NCBI GenBank assembly: GCA_033675545.1
Contig: JAWDGP010007367.1
Span: forward strand, 2,501-66,500
Direction of reading: 5' to 3'
Origin: Elysia crispata
Taxonomy: Eukaryota; Mollusca; Gastropoda; Plakobranchidae
DNA length: 64,000 nucleotides
Below the pieces are notes generated by a model. It was not told the origin of the DNA. It did not search any database and saw only the letters and a program-made list of their open reading frames with translations. A program made the position numbers and the translations under genes. Position 1 is the first letter of the stretch; every line of letters starts with the position of its first letter. This document shows, in pieces, positions 13,140-26,462 of the stretch.

Positions 13140-13390
13140 AACAAAACCACAATCACAATTACCCCTCATACGTGAAGGTGGTGATACTACATGTACCTGG
13201 CTAAGGTCAACTCCCAACCGGCAAATCCGACAGATCAGTTTTTCCCTTTAAACGGGCCGCATGCTTCCTCCCTCAGCCCATCATACTGTTGCCTATCACT
13301 GAGCTCATTCGTTGTCAGATTGCATACGATTCGAATTTCTTCTATTGACAGCCAATTAATAGTCTTTTCTTCTTCCTTCTTTTCTCCCTC

Positions 13391-13462
13391 TTCTTCTTCT
13401 TCTTCTTCTTCTTCTTCTTCTTCTTCTTCTTCTTCTTCTTCTTCTTCTTCTTCTCTTCTTCT
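13391..13462. repeat. (CTT)n microsatellite
   Basis: About 21 CTT units with a C/T-rich lead and tail. The Ser and Arg homopolymer ORFs over it are shadows. Confidence 0.97.
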
Positions 13463-14450
13463 TTCTAGGACTTGCAGTAAACAAAACTTTACATATCAAA
13501 TTAAGCATAGCACCTTTTTCGGAATCTTTCTTGCAGCAGTACACTTTTCGCGACATTTTGATGACTAGAGTAACAATTACTGAACCGGAAATAACAGAAA
13601 TGAAAGAGTCATGAAAGGGCCATTTGGCTCCAGTCACTGTAAGGCACATAAACATGTGCATAAAAAAATAAATAGAAACTTTAACATCCTATCCCGAATC
13701 CTCCTTCACCCCCTCCCCCCCATTTTCCCTCTTCTCTTTTTCCCCAAATACACCCGTCTACCCCGATCGAAATTCTCGGTTTCCTCATTCTCTCTCGTGT
13801 AGAGTCGACCATTTCCCGATTATTCTTTTTCTTCCCCCACCCAAAATGCAGACCAGCGTCAATTATGCAATAGATAAAACTAGCCTGCTGTGAGCGCGTG
13901 GATTCAAAAGTGATTATTATTTAGTTCCCTTACTTCAATCAAAATCTCTCCTCGATTGTTACTAGTACATTCTTTAGCTGAAAGTGGTAGGTTTGGGTTC
14001 AAAACATCCACATTTCGAGTGGTTAGTGAGGGGAGGAGGATGGACTGTAGCCTAGTCCCGCACTATGGGGCTCACGCGTAAATTATTTCAGGCAGAAGCC
14101 TGTCGAGTGGACACAAAAGACTGGATGGCCAGGTGGGGAAGGTTCACACCTCCAGATTGGAGCTCTGGACACAACACATAGCTAACTGATTACAAGCGTC
14201 CAGCGCCCGATGCCCGGTGGTAGCTGCCATGCTGGGGAACACAGAGGAGATCCAGCGGAGCATCTTGCTGGGACTGATCAGTGTGGAAATTGGTTCGTTA
14301 GCACAGACAGCAGGAGGCATGATTCAGGACGATTTTTTTTTTTTCAAAGAAACGTTAAGTAAAGCAAGCTAGCAGGGGCAGTCCAGCCTCAAAGGAGCAA
14401 CTTTGCTTCATAGACCAACCACGCAGTCTTCTTTAGAGGGGTTGTTCTGT

Positions 14451-14606
<156 letters not shown>

Positions 14607-14648
14607 CCATCACTTTATTGTCTCTCTAATTATAGATAAAAACAGCAG

Positions 14649-14676
14649 CAACTGTAGTAGTAGTAGTAGTAGTAAT

Positions 14677-14768
<92 letters not shown>

Positions 14769-14818
14769 CAGCAGCAGCAGCAGCAACAGCAACAACAACA
14801 CAACAACAACAACAGTAA
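14649..14818. repeat. (AGT)n/(AGC)n/(AAC)n trinucleotide block
   Basis: AGT units interrupted by AGC blocks on both sides and ending in AAC units, about 57 triplets. All frames give homopolymer ORFs. Confidence 0.97.
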
Positions 14819-15551
14819 TTTAGTGGGAATAAAAATAAAAAACTGGAGAAGTAAACCAAAACCCGTGCCTTATACTGCTGGCATGATGAACGGTGACTCA
14901 AAAGGCTTAATAGGACCGCAAATCAATAAAACGGTGACATAATAGCATGTTTGCACTACGTGCATTTTCTCGAAGTGTCCGCCAGTTTAACTTGATCGAC
15001 TCGCTCACCTTAGCGCAGCTCTGTAATCCGAAGGCGATAATCTCGGACTCAGGGTAAGGATTATTTTTTGTGCGAAAGTTTCACGCGTCTCTGGGCATTT
15101 AATCCCGTGTTGCGACTAGCGCCCCACTCCCCCTGCCCCCCATGCTAACTTTTCCTCGACAGGCCACAGTCCCAAGCCTGAGCGGTCTGATCAGATCACC
15201 ACTGTTTGATGAACCGCGTCGTCGCTAAACACGAGGGTCAAATAATTGTCAGTAATATTAGTGACTGATTTACTCATTGTTTTCCCTAACCCGGTCTACC
15301 GCAGACGGTTATTTCATGAGGGAGTGAAGACCACAAAGAGCATCGCCATAATCATCGGAAACGAGAGATGAGGAATTAAATGAGGTGTTCTTAAGTTCTT
15401 TGACCATTCCATGATGACAAGCACTAAACCCATATCTTGAAGGATTTTCCATTTCCATGATGCTTTCGGCTTGTAAATTTAGTACGCGTGTGTTTGTGTA
15501 ACTGTGTTTAACAAATCCAAACAAAACCTTCTGACAGCGATTTTCTTGTAG

Positions 15552-15680
15552 ATCGATACCCCTATATCGAGACAGCACAATAAGTTGAATTGCACTCAAG
15601 ACCAGCTATCGATATAGTTTCGATACTCCTTAATCGAGAAAACACAATAAGTTGTCTTGCACTCCTATCGATATAGTAAT
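15552..15680. repeat. Diverged 67-bp tandem duplication
   Basis: Two copies, starting at about 15553 and 15620, share CGATAC-C-CT-TA-ATCGAGA, then CACAATAAGTTG and TTGCACTC. A third partial CTATCGATATAG follows. The palindrome TATCGATA occurs between copies. Confidence 0.7.
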
Positions 15681-16040
15681 ATTGCTACTGAATGTGAACA
15701 AGTTCGTTACCCCAAAACTATTTACTCTGCCATCTGAAGCGATGCTCAGAAATGAGTAGCCTGTTCGAGGGAAAAAAGGTTGGGGTGTTGGGGTGTGATA
15801 CAACCTCTCTTGACTGCTTGGGGCTAATTGTGGTAGATTGACTCGTTGGTGAACTAGTTGAATAATAGGCACTGTATACTTTTGTCTAATTGATAAATTG
15901 GCTGCTTGATTATTTCACTGATTGAGTTTCGATGGTTCGTCTGTTTGTTGCTCGATTGATACTTTTCCAATCTCAACGCCTCGCATATGTCCCTCAGGCC
16001 TTGTTTACATTCGATGTCACTACAAAGCAATACAGAGTCC

Positions 16041-16316
16041 ACGCTTGTAAACATGGGTGTGTGAAAGGTTAACAGGCAGAGTGTCTGCCCTCCAATTCTC
16101 TCAGTATCACAGGTAAACATGGTTGTGTGAAAGGTTAACAGGCAGAGTGTCTGCCCTCCAATTCTCTCAGTATCACACGCTTGTAAACATGGGTGTGTGA
16201 AAGGTTAACAGGCAGAGTGTCTGCCCTCCAATTCTCTCAGTATCACAGGTAAACATGGTTGTGTGAAAGGTTAACAGGCAGAGTGTCTGCCCTCCAATTC
16301 TCTCAGTATCACAGGC
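16041..16316. repeat. 66/70-bp alternating tandem repeat (two dimers)
   Basis: Four units share AACAGGCAGAGTGTCTGCCC and TCCAATTCTCTCAGTATCAC. Units one and three begin ACGCTTGTAAACATGGG, and units two and four begin AGGTAAACATGGT. The spacing alternates 66, 70, 66 bp, so a 136-bp dimer has been duplicated. The dimers are almost identical, which suggests a recent event. Confidence 0.92.
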
Positions 16317-16917
16317 CCAACTCATATTTCGCAAGTAACTTTCTAATCTCAGAACTACGCTCCAGGCGATGACTTCTTGGGACAGCGTGAAATCCAGACT
16401 TGCGCTTCCAACACACTTGTTTGTCGACATTGATAGGCAATCAGAAGGCAAAGGACAAAAAGCAGCCGTCGCAGTCGATTAGAAGATCCCAAGAGAACAA
16501 AGAATGCTATAACATTTAGAGCTGCCATTGATCCTAATTTTCAAAAAAATCGTGACAGGGAATCTATCAGACGCAGTGATCAGACGGTGCACCTTATATC
16601 ACAATTTCTTTCGGCCGTCACAATCCGGCTTTTATAGGCATAAAAATATCACAACGGCAAAAAGAAAAAAAAAAAAAGAAGAAGAAGAAACAACGAAAAA
16701 CAGAACTTGCACAAAGATACAGAATCGTAAGAGCAAAGGCGATGATCAGAAGTGGTTTTTTTTTTTGGCAACATCTGGCTTTCTCAAGATTAGCTTTAAA
16801 ATATGTGGAATTAAATAGAATCTAACAGAGTCGTCTGATAAATCACATAATTTGAAACTTTCCTGCGCATATTTGAAACTACAAAGAGCAGAAATTCGTA
16901 TAGAAACTAGAACTCAC

Positions 16918-17992
16918 CGTCCTCCTTCAAGTCAGCTGTGATGGCTTTCTTGATGGGGCGCGCCCTCCTCGGATTGTACAGCTCCCCAGCGTCGGCCGCC
17001 GTGGCTCCGCCCAGCAGAGCAGAAGCAGCGCTAACAGCGTCTCTGCCCCCTTCCCCTCCAGCACTAAGCCTGAGGTCTAAACCTCCCACCCTCTTGCTGC
17101 TAGCCGTGTGTGTTTCCGTTGAAGCCGGCCGGTCGTTATTCTTCGAAAGAGTCCACCTGTCCTCCACCTGCCGCCGAACGTGAACCAAGTCCTGAGAAGC
17201 CGAGGAGAGAGACGGCTGAAGCTGTCCCCTGGACCCCAGCGCCGCTTTCGAAGAGGACTTCGAATCCTGCACGACCTTTACATCTACATGGGACAGCTTC
17301 GCGCTCTTCCCCGTAACTCCTGAAGGGACTGATGTGGATGACGTCGATGATGAAGCAGTAACAGATTTTCCCGATGAACCATGTCTTGCAGCGTTAACGC
17401 CGGATGAAGTTGATGATGATGAAGCATGTGCGGCAGAGGCTGTATTCTGTCCTATCCACCGCACATCTGGGTGCCGCTGATGGTGATAGTCTGTGGTGGA
17501 GATGGAGGATGAGGAAGAGGACGGCCCTGGCTGATGGTATGCGTTGTTCGTGACATGCTGACGGTATTCGTTGGAATGTGGGTAGGGAGGCTGGGACATG
17601 ACTGATGACGCCGATGAGGAAGGGGTGGCTGGGGGCAGCACCAGTCCGTGGTAGTTCACGGAAGAGTTGGACACGGATGGCGGAGGCGGGTAAGGAGGGG
17701 AAGATGACGACTCAGACTGTTTGGCGTTGTTGTTAGCGTTCCCACGACTACTGCTTCCTCTGTTAGACGAAACTCTAGACGCCAATGCCGCGGCGGCTGC
17801 TGAAGATGATGAGGTGTATGATGACGGTGGAAAGGAAGTTGTTGAGGACTGGTGAGGTAGAGCTCCAGGTACGGCCGAAAAGTTAAGAAAGTTGAGGTTG
17901 GTCTCCCTGATGTCTCGGCTGCTGGTGAGGGTCGAGTTAATCACATCAGAGGGGTAGGCCAAGCTGTCCTGGTAGGTCCCGTCCCAGTTAAC
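16918..17992 (-). CDS. Exon 6 of visible gene model, large Ser/Ala-rich disordered exon
   Basis: This is the largest exon: 1,075 nt, 358 codons plus one base. The acceptor is TTCTGTCCAG just above 17992 and the donor GTGAGT (complement of 16912-16917). It opens VNWDGTYQDSLAYPSDVINS, whose ordered look suggests a short conserved motif, then ETNLNFLNFSAVPG. Residues from about 45 to 300 are Ser/Ala/Pro-rich with poly-Ser and poly-Ala runs and SSPPYPPPPS at about 95, a shape that could bind an EVH1 or SH3 domain (inference). The end is more ordered: KRVGGLDLRLSAGG, ASALLGG and YNPRRARPIKKAITADLKED. RRARPIKK is a plausible nuclear localisation patch. The final base joins the exon at 1737, or the optional exon at 5941, in phase. 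I recognise no family; a nuclear or cytoskeletal scaffold is a guess. The plus-strand ORFs here are antisense shadows. Confidence 0.9.
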
Positions 17993-19381
17993 CTGGACAG
18001 AACGGATAGATACACAATGCTTCTTGAAATGGGGAAAGGAAGATGAGGAGGGGGGAACAAGAAGGAGTTATAACAATTTTACATTTTTTTTTCTCCCCCA
18101 CTCTCTCTGACCAAGTATTGTTATTATTTTTAACAATAATACCCAGCAGTTGCTTGCACCGACCAGCTGTCATTAGATTTTAAAGAAACAGAAGAAAATC
18201 TTTAAATGATCGTCCCTTTCGTGACTGGTAAAGATTTGTTTTGGAGTCGAGAGTAATGAAAACCCCAACCAGATCACACAATTTGAGCTTGCAAAAACCA
18301 GTTTCAGCCGAAACTAACGAAGTAGGTCCCATAAGGATTTTCAAACTCGCAGACAATGATGGCAGAAGACACAGAGAGCTTAGAATTCAGTGCCAACGTT
18401 CAGCGTTCAACAGATTTTGGTGCACACTCAGAGTAAACTATTTTGGGACGCTCTTCACCGACAGAAAACACCATTCTTGGTAAACGCGGCTATTTTGACA
18501 TACACGCATTCATTGTCTTTAAGTTACAATAGACACATGCATTGTCTTCAAGTTACAATGGACACATTGTTCGATTCCCAAGAGCGGTTAGTCCGCGTGC
18601 CCAAAGTCTCAGGAGAGGACACCGGACTCTGGGGGGCCTGACCTCATTACATGCATTGGTGATTAATTGCTTATGTTGTGTCAGGTCAGCGTATTATGCA
18701 CGATTCTGCCTCATTATTTTCTGACTGATCTATCTATATTTCAAACGTCACCCAAATTCCCACAAGGAGCCTTCCCTTCACCACGCCATAGAAAAGCGTG
18801 GGTGGAAATCAAGAACACTTGTTTGCTTTCAACCACGGACAATCTTCTCAGGGCGAAACCCGTCTTGACCTCCCTGAGCTGCTCCCGTCACTCGCCGCGC
18901 GACAAACTGACATTCTTTAACGAGTGCAACAGATATTAAACAGATTGTCGTCCCTGTTGGTTTTAACATAAAAGCTAGGAAGAAAGAAAGGAAAAAGAAG
19001 AAGGAGAAGGAGGGAGAAATAAAGAGGAAAAAAACAAAACAAAGAGTGGAAAGATCGGCAAGGAGAGGAACGCTTAACTTTATTTTACAGAGCCAGTCCA
19101 CCATGAGCGGTGATCTCAAGGTTTTCCCCTCGTAACTGGTGATCAAGCGATTAATCTTAACGGTAAAGAAAGAGGAACCAGAAGGCGATACTAACTATTG
19201 CGATGCAGTCTATCTCTCAATGTATCCTCAAAAAAGGGACTGCATGATGCTTCAGAATCTAACCAACGTTGATGGTTTTCAGTAAACAGCCTTAAGCAAA
19301 AAGCCATTTGAAAGAAACCGCCTTTCTTGCATGAGGGTTGAGGGGAAGCAAAGGTCTACAAAATTAAACAAGCATGCTCAC
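17993..19381 (-). other. 1.4-kb intron between exons at 19382 and 17992
   Basis: No array or mobile element is seen. A purine-rich AAG/GAAA tract lies at 18975-19045. The branch-point region before the 17992 acceptor is T/C-rich. Confidence 0.75.
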
Positions 19382-19471
19382 CTCCCGGAGTTGGTGCGTC
19401 TTGGAGAAGTCCACACGCTTGGGACTGTCCTCTCTAACGCCATGCGACGGTGCCTCCTGGGGGTGTTGTTG

Positions 19472-19502
<31 letters not shown>

Positions 19503-19611
19503 TGATGGTGGTGGTTGGCCCTCACAGGGTCTCGGCCCCTCGCCCCACCAGCGGCGCCGCCTCCACCTGACCTGCGCGACGTTGAGTGACGCGACTCCTC
19601 CACTTTCTCAT
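19382..19611 (-). CDS. Exon 5 of visible gene model, His/Asn/Ser/Gln-rich
   Basis: The acceptor is TCTTCTCTTCAAG and the donor GTGAGC (complement of 19376-19381). The first two bases complete the Asp codon begun at 26390, then 76 codons follow and the exon ends in phase 0. The order is an acidic/basic start (EKVEESRHSTSRRSG), a Gly/Ala stretch, RGRDPVRANHHHHSSSNNSN, a Gln/Ser stretch, and a more ordinary end, REDSPKRVDFSKTHQLRE. The CAG/CAA/AAC/AGC codon runs make the antisense strand look like polyC or polyA ORFs, which I treat as shadows. The low-complexity centre suggests disorder. SPKR is a minimal proline-directed phosphorylation-type motif, which is only suggestive. It joins the 17992 exon in frame. 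Confidence 0.88.
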
Positions 19612-19964
19612 CTTGAAGAGAAGACAGAAAACATAGAATATAATATGTGGGGATCGAGGGATAGCAATCCACACAGGAAAAACTGGACACGACAAAATGA
19701 TGACTCTATGTTTTACGGAATAAAAAACGTATGGTTTTTAATCCATTTAATACTTTAAGGTTAACCTGTGAGTTATACATACGAGTCACAAAGCCCGCAT
19801 ATGCAGAAGCAACCACATGCCTATCCACCGCGATGTTAGAATATAAAATATGCTAAGCAGGAGAGAGGAAAAGAAAATATGGAGAAACGTGAAAAGCAAT
19901 TTCAAGAAAACGAAACACTTCTTGCTCTCGTCTCCGCTATAACTTGATAAATATCAAGCAAAGG

Positions 19965-20050
19965 CATCTGCTGGGATTCGAACGAATTGCCGTCTAAACT
20001 AATGCCGATGTGGTAGTGCCTGACCTTGTATCGATCACCGGTGACACGTA
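19965..20050 (-). mobile_element. tRNA-derived SINE-like piece
   Basis: The minus strand reads CGGCAATTCGTTCGAATCCC AGCAGATGCC, a good T-arm/B-box shape, preceded by GGTCAGGCACTACCACATCG. No clear A box remains. This is likely a decayed SINE. Confidence 0.4.
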
Positions 20051-23000
20051 AGCAGAAACTAACCTGAGGAGAACTCCAATATGGGACACGCCATTCTAAG
20101 CTTTGTCACCCGTGCTAGGAAAGATATTTGCATTAACATATGAACGCCGAGGGCGGTCGATTTCGCTTTTGGCACCGAATGAAAAGGATTCCACCTCTCT
20201 GTCCTTTCACTCAAGGAGAACGGCTCTGGAAACTCCTTATGTTTATAACATACATACAAAGCTGATGTTGGAATTCTTTCCAAGGAATGAAGAGGAGGAA
20301 GGAGAAGTTACAAAGAAGGAACTGGGTTGCAGGTAGTCCTATAGAACCTTCTATCGCACAAACGCTCAATTAACTTGGTTTGAATTTTCTTTTTTTTTTC
20401 TTTCATTCTTTTTTCTTTCTTTTTTTTTTTTTCCTGGGGGGGGGGCTCGGGCTCGAGGAGGCCAACACAACTTTCTGTTGGAGAAGAGCATATATATAGC
20501 TTCGGCATTTAATATGGCAATTATCGATCTACTAGTCCCCTTATGCCTGTCACCGGTTTCTGGCCATTCATCCTGCAAGTGAAGCCCCCAATGTTCATTT
20601 TAAAAGTCACCCTGAGCTCCGAGTGGAAACATGCTGCTTTTTCTTTTTTTCAGTCTCTCTCAATTCTTCCCTCTTCCGCCCCACACCCCTTACTCTCTAA
20701 ACCGTTTCTTCTCCCTCTTTCTCAAACTATTTTCATTCCCTACTTTTCTTTTAAATCCACATCCTCCCCTACGTCCGTAGCCCGCCCTCACCCTTCTGCC
20801 TTTGACGTTCAACAGAATTAAGAGAGCACATTAGACAAACAAATAAATAACGAGCTATGACCATCGACTCCAATATCCAAACGGTTTTTGATTGGCAATC
20901 AGAAGGTGCTTGGATGAGAGACCAAGCTAAGGTGAGATAGGCCACAGGTAAGACTCTCCAAGACTCCCAAGGAAACCAGTAGTGGGAAACATTAACCTTT
21001 CAAAATGTTCTCGAGGTGGATTACAAGAATCCTACAGTAAATCACGATCGGAAGAAAGTATTCACAGCGATGTATAAGTGTTAACAATAAGGAAATAGAA
21101 TATTGCCATGTCTCTTCTTTCATATCGAGACTAAAATAATCTATGTTGAGAGAAACAATCTTATCTGTTGCTAATGTTCAATGCCCATTATTGTCATCCT
21201 ATATGTCATTTTTTCTTTAAAATCTACTCCCTGCAGCAAGGAGCCCATTGTAAAAATTCTTGGTTCCTGATCCTAGGCACTGAATGTTCAGAAGCACACA
21301 GCTTGGTTTAAAAAGCAAATATGAATATCATTTTGAGTAATGAAAGAAGATATTAATCCTGATGTTCCGCTCACATTCCCTACCCCAAACACTACTAGAG
21401 TCTCCTTAAGGAACCAGAAGTAAAAACTCAGCCCATGTTTCAAACTCGGCACACATACTTTAGTATAGTGTACATTTTCTGGAAAGCTGCACTTGTCAAT
21501 AAAGTAACAAGAGATACTCGCGTCAATTCTACAGGAATTATCTGGAGAGATAATCTCATCACAAAGAAATTCACTACTCTAACGGCCGTAAATATTTAAA
21601 AGATTTAAAACATTTTCTTAAAAAAAAAAAAAGTGTCATACTTTTTTTCCTTTTTGGGTGGAGATTTCATTTAAAAATATTATCTCTTCCATCCCTTTTT
21701 TCGCCTTTAAAAAAGAAAAGATATTAAAATATGCAACAGTGGTGTCAGTTCCGAACCATTCAGCTGAACAGCACAATAAAGTGTGACGTCACCGATCTGA
21801 GCTCAGAAGTGGTCAAGTGTTGTCACCTTTGATCAAGCAAGAATGTCGCGAGTTCAACTCAACATAACTACGATGGCGTTTCAGAGCCCGATAGTCCTGC
21901 ATTTGAGATACTTGCTGAAGAAGAACCATGAAGGAATGGAATTGCTGAGAACCAGTTACAATGTTGCTAGGGGTCAGCAATATACTGACTTTTCTCCCTT
22001 TGCCATTGTTCTTTTCGAAAAGTTTGCCAGATTATGTTGGTTTCAGATGCGAATTGAGCTTAGCGCGCGCACACACAGATACACATGCAAACGGTCTGTT
22101 TAGTGATTCCCTTAATTTTTACTTATTACTTTCGAATTAAAAAAAAAACAAAAAACTACACACACACCATGAAAAACTACGATAGACATAATCAGGAATG
22201 TTGATTTCGAATGATAATCATTTCGAAACAAGCAAAGTATTAATTCACACGACTACGATAAGAATCGCCTTGTATATTGCCTCGGGTTTATTATTAGATT
22301 CCAGGGTCCTTGACGTACCTTACTATCCTGGACGTGAAAAGCTGTTTAGTTCCAAGACAGCTGATAAAGGAGAATTTCAATCACTCGGAATTGGGGTTCC
22401 GACGCTGCGTATAAAATATTAAAAAAAAAAAAAACTATCGAAGAGGGCATACCAGCGATAATTCCTCACCTGAGATTAGCAAGCAGCAGCTGAGAACTTA
22501 TTCAAACACAGTCTCGAATAAATTGAGGAAATCACTTCATAGCACTTATCTTGTAAACAACGTTTGCGTCATCAATGCCCTTGACCATAACTCATTTTCA
22601 CTATATATAGCCCGTAGTGGAGGCTATCTATTATTATGAAGTATTATTTGTTTGCCTGTGTGCCTCTGGAAGGTGCGCGCATGCTATATACACTGGATAA
22701 GGGTAAATCTTGAATTGTGTGAACAGTGTTTAAAATTGGAATGCTCGTTAGGAAAGGTAAGCGACAAGGGGTTGCTAGCTCGTGAGAGGTCACACAAGCC
22801 TGGCAGAGGATCTCCAGTAACCGCCGTCAGGCATGGCTTGAAACTAGACTGCTGTGGTTGGGGCTCGGAACTCACGAGGAAAGAAGCGCTCAGGGAGATC
22901 GCTTCATCACAAGACCCCTAACGCCTCTCAAAAGCACAATGCCAAAATTTGAACCACTCTGATCCAAAGTCTTCAGCACTATCAGAAGAATGAATGACCA

Positions 23001-23293
23001 TCTAATCATTTATAACAGGGTTTTGCTGCATTTCTTCGGGGGGGAAAAAGAAAGAAAAGAAAACACAGCTCTCGGGTGGATTCGATAGATGAGCTGGGCA
23101 GAAGACTCGAGAACAGCTTACTGATCTCTCAAATGAAAACCTTTGCGGTGTTCGAACTTAGGGAACACAATCCTATTTACTCATGACTGCTGCTTTATGT
23201 TTCTTGGTTTTCTTTGCACTGAAACCCATTATGATAGCTCGGATAAGTACTACACCAAAAATCAGAACAGAGGATGATACATCACAGAAATCC

Positions 23294-23412
23294 TGAAAAA
23301 CATTCTTAGTGCGAAAATATTTAAAACTAATGATGGATAATTGTTATTTGGAAAAAACATTCTTAGTGCGAAAATATTTAAAACTAATGATGGATAATTG
23401 TTATTTGGAAAA
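23294..23412. repeat. 57-bp tandem duplication
   Basis: ACATTCTTAGTGCGAAAATA and the following TTTAAAACTAATGATGGATA are repeated exactly at a 57-bp spacing, so this is likely a recent duplication. Confidence 0.93.
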
Positions 23413-23818
23413 AAAAAACAATACGAATTTTATACCTAATTTCGTATATCTTTCCGATAGGCCTGTAAGTTGGCAGGTCTGATTTAGGATGGCACCCCGG
23501 GGCACGGACTGAGTGCGATGACATGCAATCTTTTATGGCCAACTCAGCCCCACTAGGAACCTCTCCACATGAATAGAGGGAGGTGAAAGCCTGTTTTATA
23601 AATGTGTTGTCCGGACGCTTTAGAGAGCAAACAATTTTCAAACAAACACGGTTTTTGTTTGCATATTTTAATTGCTCTTTTATTATGTGTCTTTTCGGCG
23701 TCTGTTTAGACGATTTCCTTTGAAGCAGCCCAACAAAATAACTGAAATGGTATACGTGTTTACTATGTAGCTATTATGAGCAGGGCAAGTAACAGGAGAA
23801 GGCTTCTGGGGAGGGGGG

Positions 23819-23819
<1 letters not shown>

Positions 23820-23892
<73 letters not shown>
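23820..23892. repeat. (GA)n microsatellite
   Basis: A run of G then about 36 GA units. Confidence 0.98.
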
Positions 23893-23897
<5 letters not shown>

Positions 23898-25265
23898 ACC
23901 CGAATGCCAGGAATGAAATGTTCAAATACTGAGACATTCAATGGTTGATGCATAACACAATACAATTTGATCTTGATATCAAACATACTACCCTCAAAAC
24001 ACTGTTTAAAACATCTGCTTGTCTAAACAACTTTATGTGCGTATTAATAGACAATTTCGATCAATTATAAATTCCTTTCCTTGACAATCATTAAATATAT
24101 TAGCGTTTCTTCTGAAACATTAACAGAGGGATGTATTCATGACAAAGCCGTTTGGGTGATGAGGATGATATTGATGTTGATGATGATGAATGAATGAAAA
24201 GGAAAGAGAGAGGGTTCATCTATATAAAACTGTTTATATGATTTGATGCCTGCGACACTGGTAAGACGCTGCAACAAAAACTAACTTACTTTTCACTATT
24301 TTTTTCATCAAACCGTTGCTGATCGAGAACTTACCAATAATAATAATAACGTTTCAACTCACTCTCCACGACGCATATGATGCACAGAGCAAAAAAAAAA
24401 AAAAAAAAGAAGGAATGACTGGACAAACAACCTGCTAGAGCCTTAAACTACATTTAGACACACAAACACTGTGGCCGTGAAAAGGCACAGAGTCTTAATT
24501 ACAAGCAGATCAGCATGGACTTTGACAAGAAGCGATTCGCAAAGAAGAAAGTGGTCCATCTCGCAACCTTCAGCTATCTATGGTGTTACGGGTCATCGGC
24601 CGGTACCACTAGAACCAAGGTGCCCTTAAAGTACACGTAACAGAGCTCAACTTCTCTATTGAGCGGCGAGTCACCGTGAACCAGGCTACGGGCTAACGAA
24701 GAAAGAAAGAAAGAAATGCTGAGACGGGAGTTAAAAAGAGTTTAAAAAAAAAACGCCTTATCGATCTGCTATTCAATATCCCACTTTCACGAGGGAGAAG
24801 GCCATAAATTAATGCTATCGTTATAATCTGAGGTCGAAGTAAAATTAGCTTCTTTTTTTTTTTTTTTTTGCTTTCTTCTTCCTCGATTCGTTTTTAGTGC
24901 CCACAGTAAATCATAACACAACAAACACCTGTTTAGCTTAGGGATTTTTTTCTGTTTTTAATCGTCCAAAGGATTTATTGAAGATGTTTAATGTATATTT
25001 CTACAAAATTGGCCGGCATATTAAATAATTTTAAGAAATCCCATTTTTTAAACATTAATTGAAATTTAAAGAACCTCTTCTCATGTAAAGAAAACAAAAT
25101 AACATTCAAACAGAAACGTTCGGCTCACCCAAATCTTAAGGGGGGAAAATGTTACATTCATCACTTTAGAAGAGAAGCATTACTTCTTTTAATTTTACCG
25201 TCTCGCGAGATAAGTCGTCATGTTAGTGATAGATTAATAGGAACGGAACGAGGAAAGAAAGGGGG

Positions 25266-25278
25266 GGAGAGAGAGAGA

Positions 25279-25319
<41 letters not shown>
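25266..25319. repeat. (GA)n microsatellite with one GGGA interruption
   Basis: About 26 units; one of the shorter arrays. Confidence 0.96.
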
Positions 25320-25322
<3 letters not shown>

Positions 25323-26049
25323 GAGAGTATGAGCGAAAAGGTACAGTTTACATAGCTATGGCTGGACAAAAGTCTTGGGTTTTGATTTAAGGTAGCAGCG
25401 TTACAATGAAATTCACACCAGACATGCACACCCTTTCCAAAAAAAAGTAAAAATAAATAAATAAACACATTTCTACACTCATTAAGACGTAACGGATCAT
25501 GATGAAAGTTCATGCAGACCCTAGAGCACACGTAAGCCACTGGACACCCTGGCCACTAAGAGATTTAGATATTAGACAATCTAAGCAAACCTATATTTAT
25601 ATCTAAATATATTAACGATTTTTTAAGATCCATTAAATCCTAAAGATGTATTATTATATCTAGACTCCGGACCCCAGTTTTACAAGTAAATGAATAAAAA
25701 TGAAATGAAACAAATAAATAAAATAAAAACAAAAATAACAAACTAAATCAATTAAAAAAAAAAAAAATATTAAAAAGTTTTTTTTTTTTTTTTTTTTTTA
25801 ATTATAAAAATAAATCAATAAAATAATGAAGTGACAATGATCTAATCTCGGTTTTCCTAGAATAGGTCATCTGGTGGATAAGACCAACAGATCTGCATGT
25901 ATATGTCTCGATCATATTGTTGCTTTTAAATATTCACAGCACAGTGAATCTTTACATTCACGATTTTTGAGGAGTACAAAAGTCTTTGGCAACAAAGATA
26001 ACCCTTTCTTTTAAAGCATAACAATATATTGCGTTTGAGTATTAAATAG

Positions 26050-26207
26050 TGATAGTGGTATTGACAGTAGAAGTAGTAGCAGCAGCAGCAGCGGTAGCGG
26101 TAGTGGTAGTGGTAGTAGTAGTAGTAGTGGTAGTGGTAGTGGTAGTGGTAGTGGTAGTGGTAGTGGTAGTGGTAGTGGTAGTGGTAGTGGTAGTGGTAGT
26201 GGTAGTG

Positions 26208-26274
<67 letters not shown>

Positions 26275-26275
26275 C
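26050..26275. repeat. (AGTGGT)n and (AGT)n block
   Basis: An AGC/AGT start is followed by about 17 AGTGGT units and then about 21 AGT units. It ends about 115 bp from the exon at 26390, so the intron after that exon has this array close to its donor. Confidence 0.97.
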
Positions 26276-26389
26276 GGGAAGAAGGAAGAAAACAAAAATG
26301 TGTTTAAAGCATGGAAACTTAAGAAAGGAAAAGAAGAAAAAGAAAAAAAAACAGTGCGACAGTGCGGAGCAGGAGCTTCCAGTACTCAC

Positions 26390-26462
26390 CTGGACGGCTC
26401 ACTTTGCGCCGGGCGCCGGTGTGGTTAGTGGTGGAGGCAGGCAGCTTGGCGCCCTCAGGACC
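26390..26462 (-). CDS. Exon 4 of visible gene model (73 nt)
   Basis: This short internal exon has a pyrimidine-rich acceptor (TTTCCTCTCTCCTCAG) and a GTGAGT donor (complement of 26384-26389). It starts in phase 0 as GPEGAKLPASTTNHTGARRK followed by VSRP, and leaves one base (G) that joins the next exon at 19611 to make Asp. The local G+C is far higher than in the flanking intron, which supports coding status. The peptide has a small basic cluster (ARRK). It could follow the exon at 56163 directly across a 29.7-kb intron, or follow an alternative first exon at 30641, since both are in phase 0. No domain is recognised. Confidence 0.84.

Larger units (their letters stand above)
19612..26389 (-). 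other. 6.8-kb intron between exons at 26390 and 19611
   Basis: It holds a SINE-like piece near 20.0 kb, the 57-bp duplication at 23.3 kb, GA arrays at 23.8 and 25.3 kb, A/T homopolymers near 25.7 kb and the AGTGGT block at 26.05 kb. No additional exon is supported. Confidence 0.7.

Noticed and set aside
13191-13661. Ser- and Arg-homopolymer ORFs
   Set aside because: Both come from the (CTT)n array.
14610-14901. Poly-Leu, poly-Thr, poly-Tyr and poly-Ser ORFs
   Set aside because: All are frame readings of the AGT/AGC/AAC block.
20890-20945. 5S rRNA box-C-like stretch (GGTGCTTGGATGAGAGACC)
   Set aside because: Only about 20 bases resemble 5S rRNA; the rest of the gene is absent, so a 5S gene or 5S-derived SINE cannot be supported.
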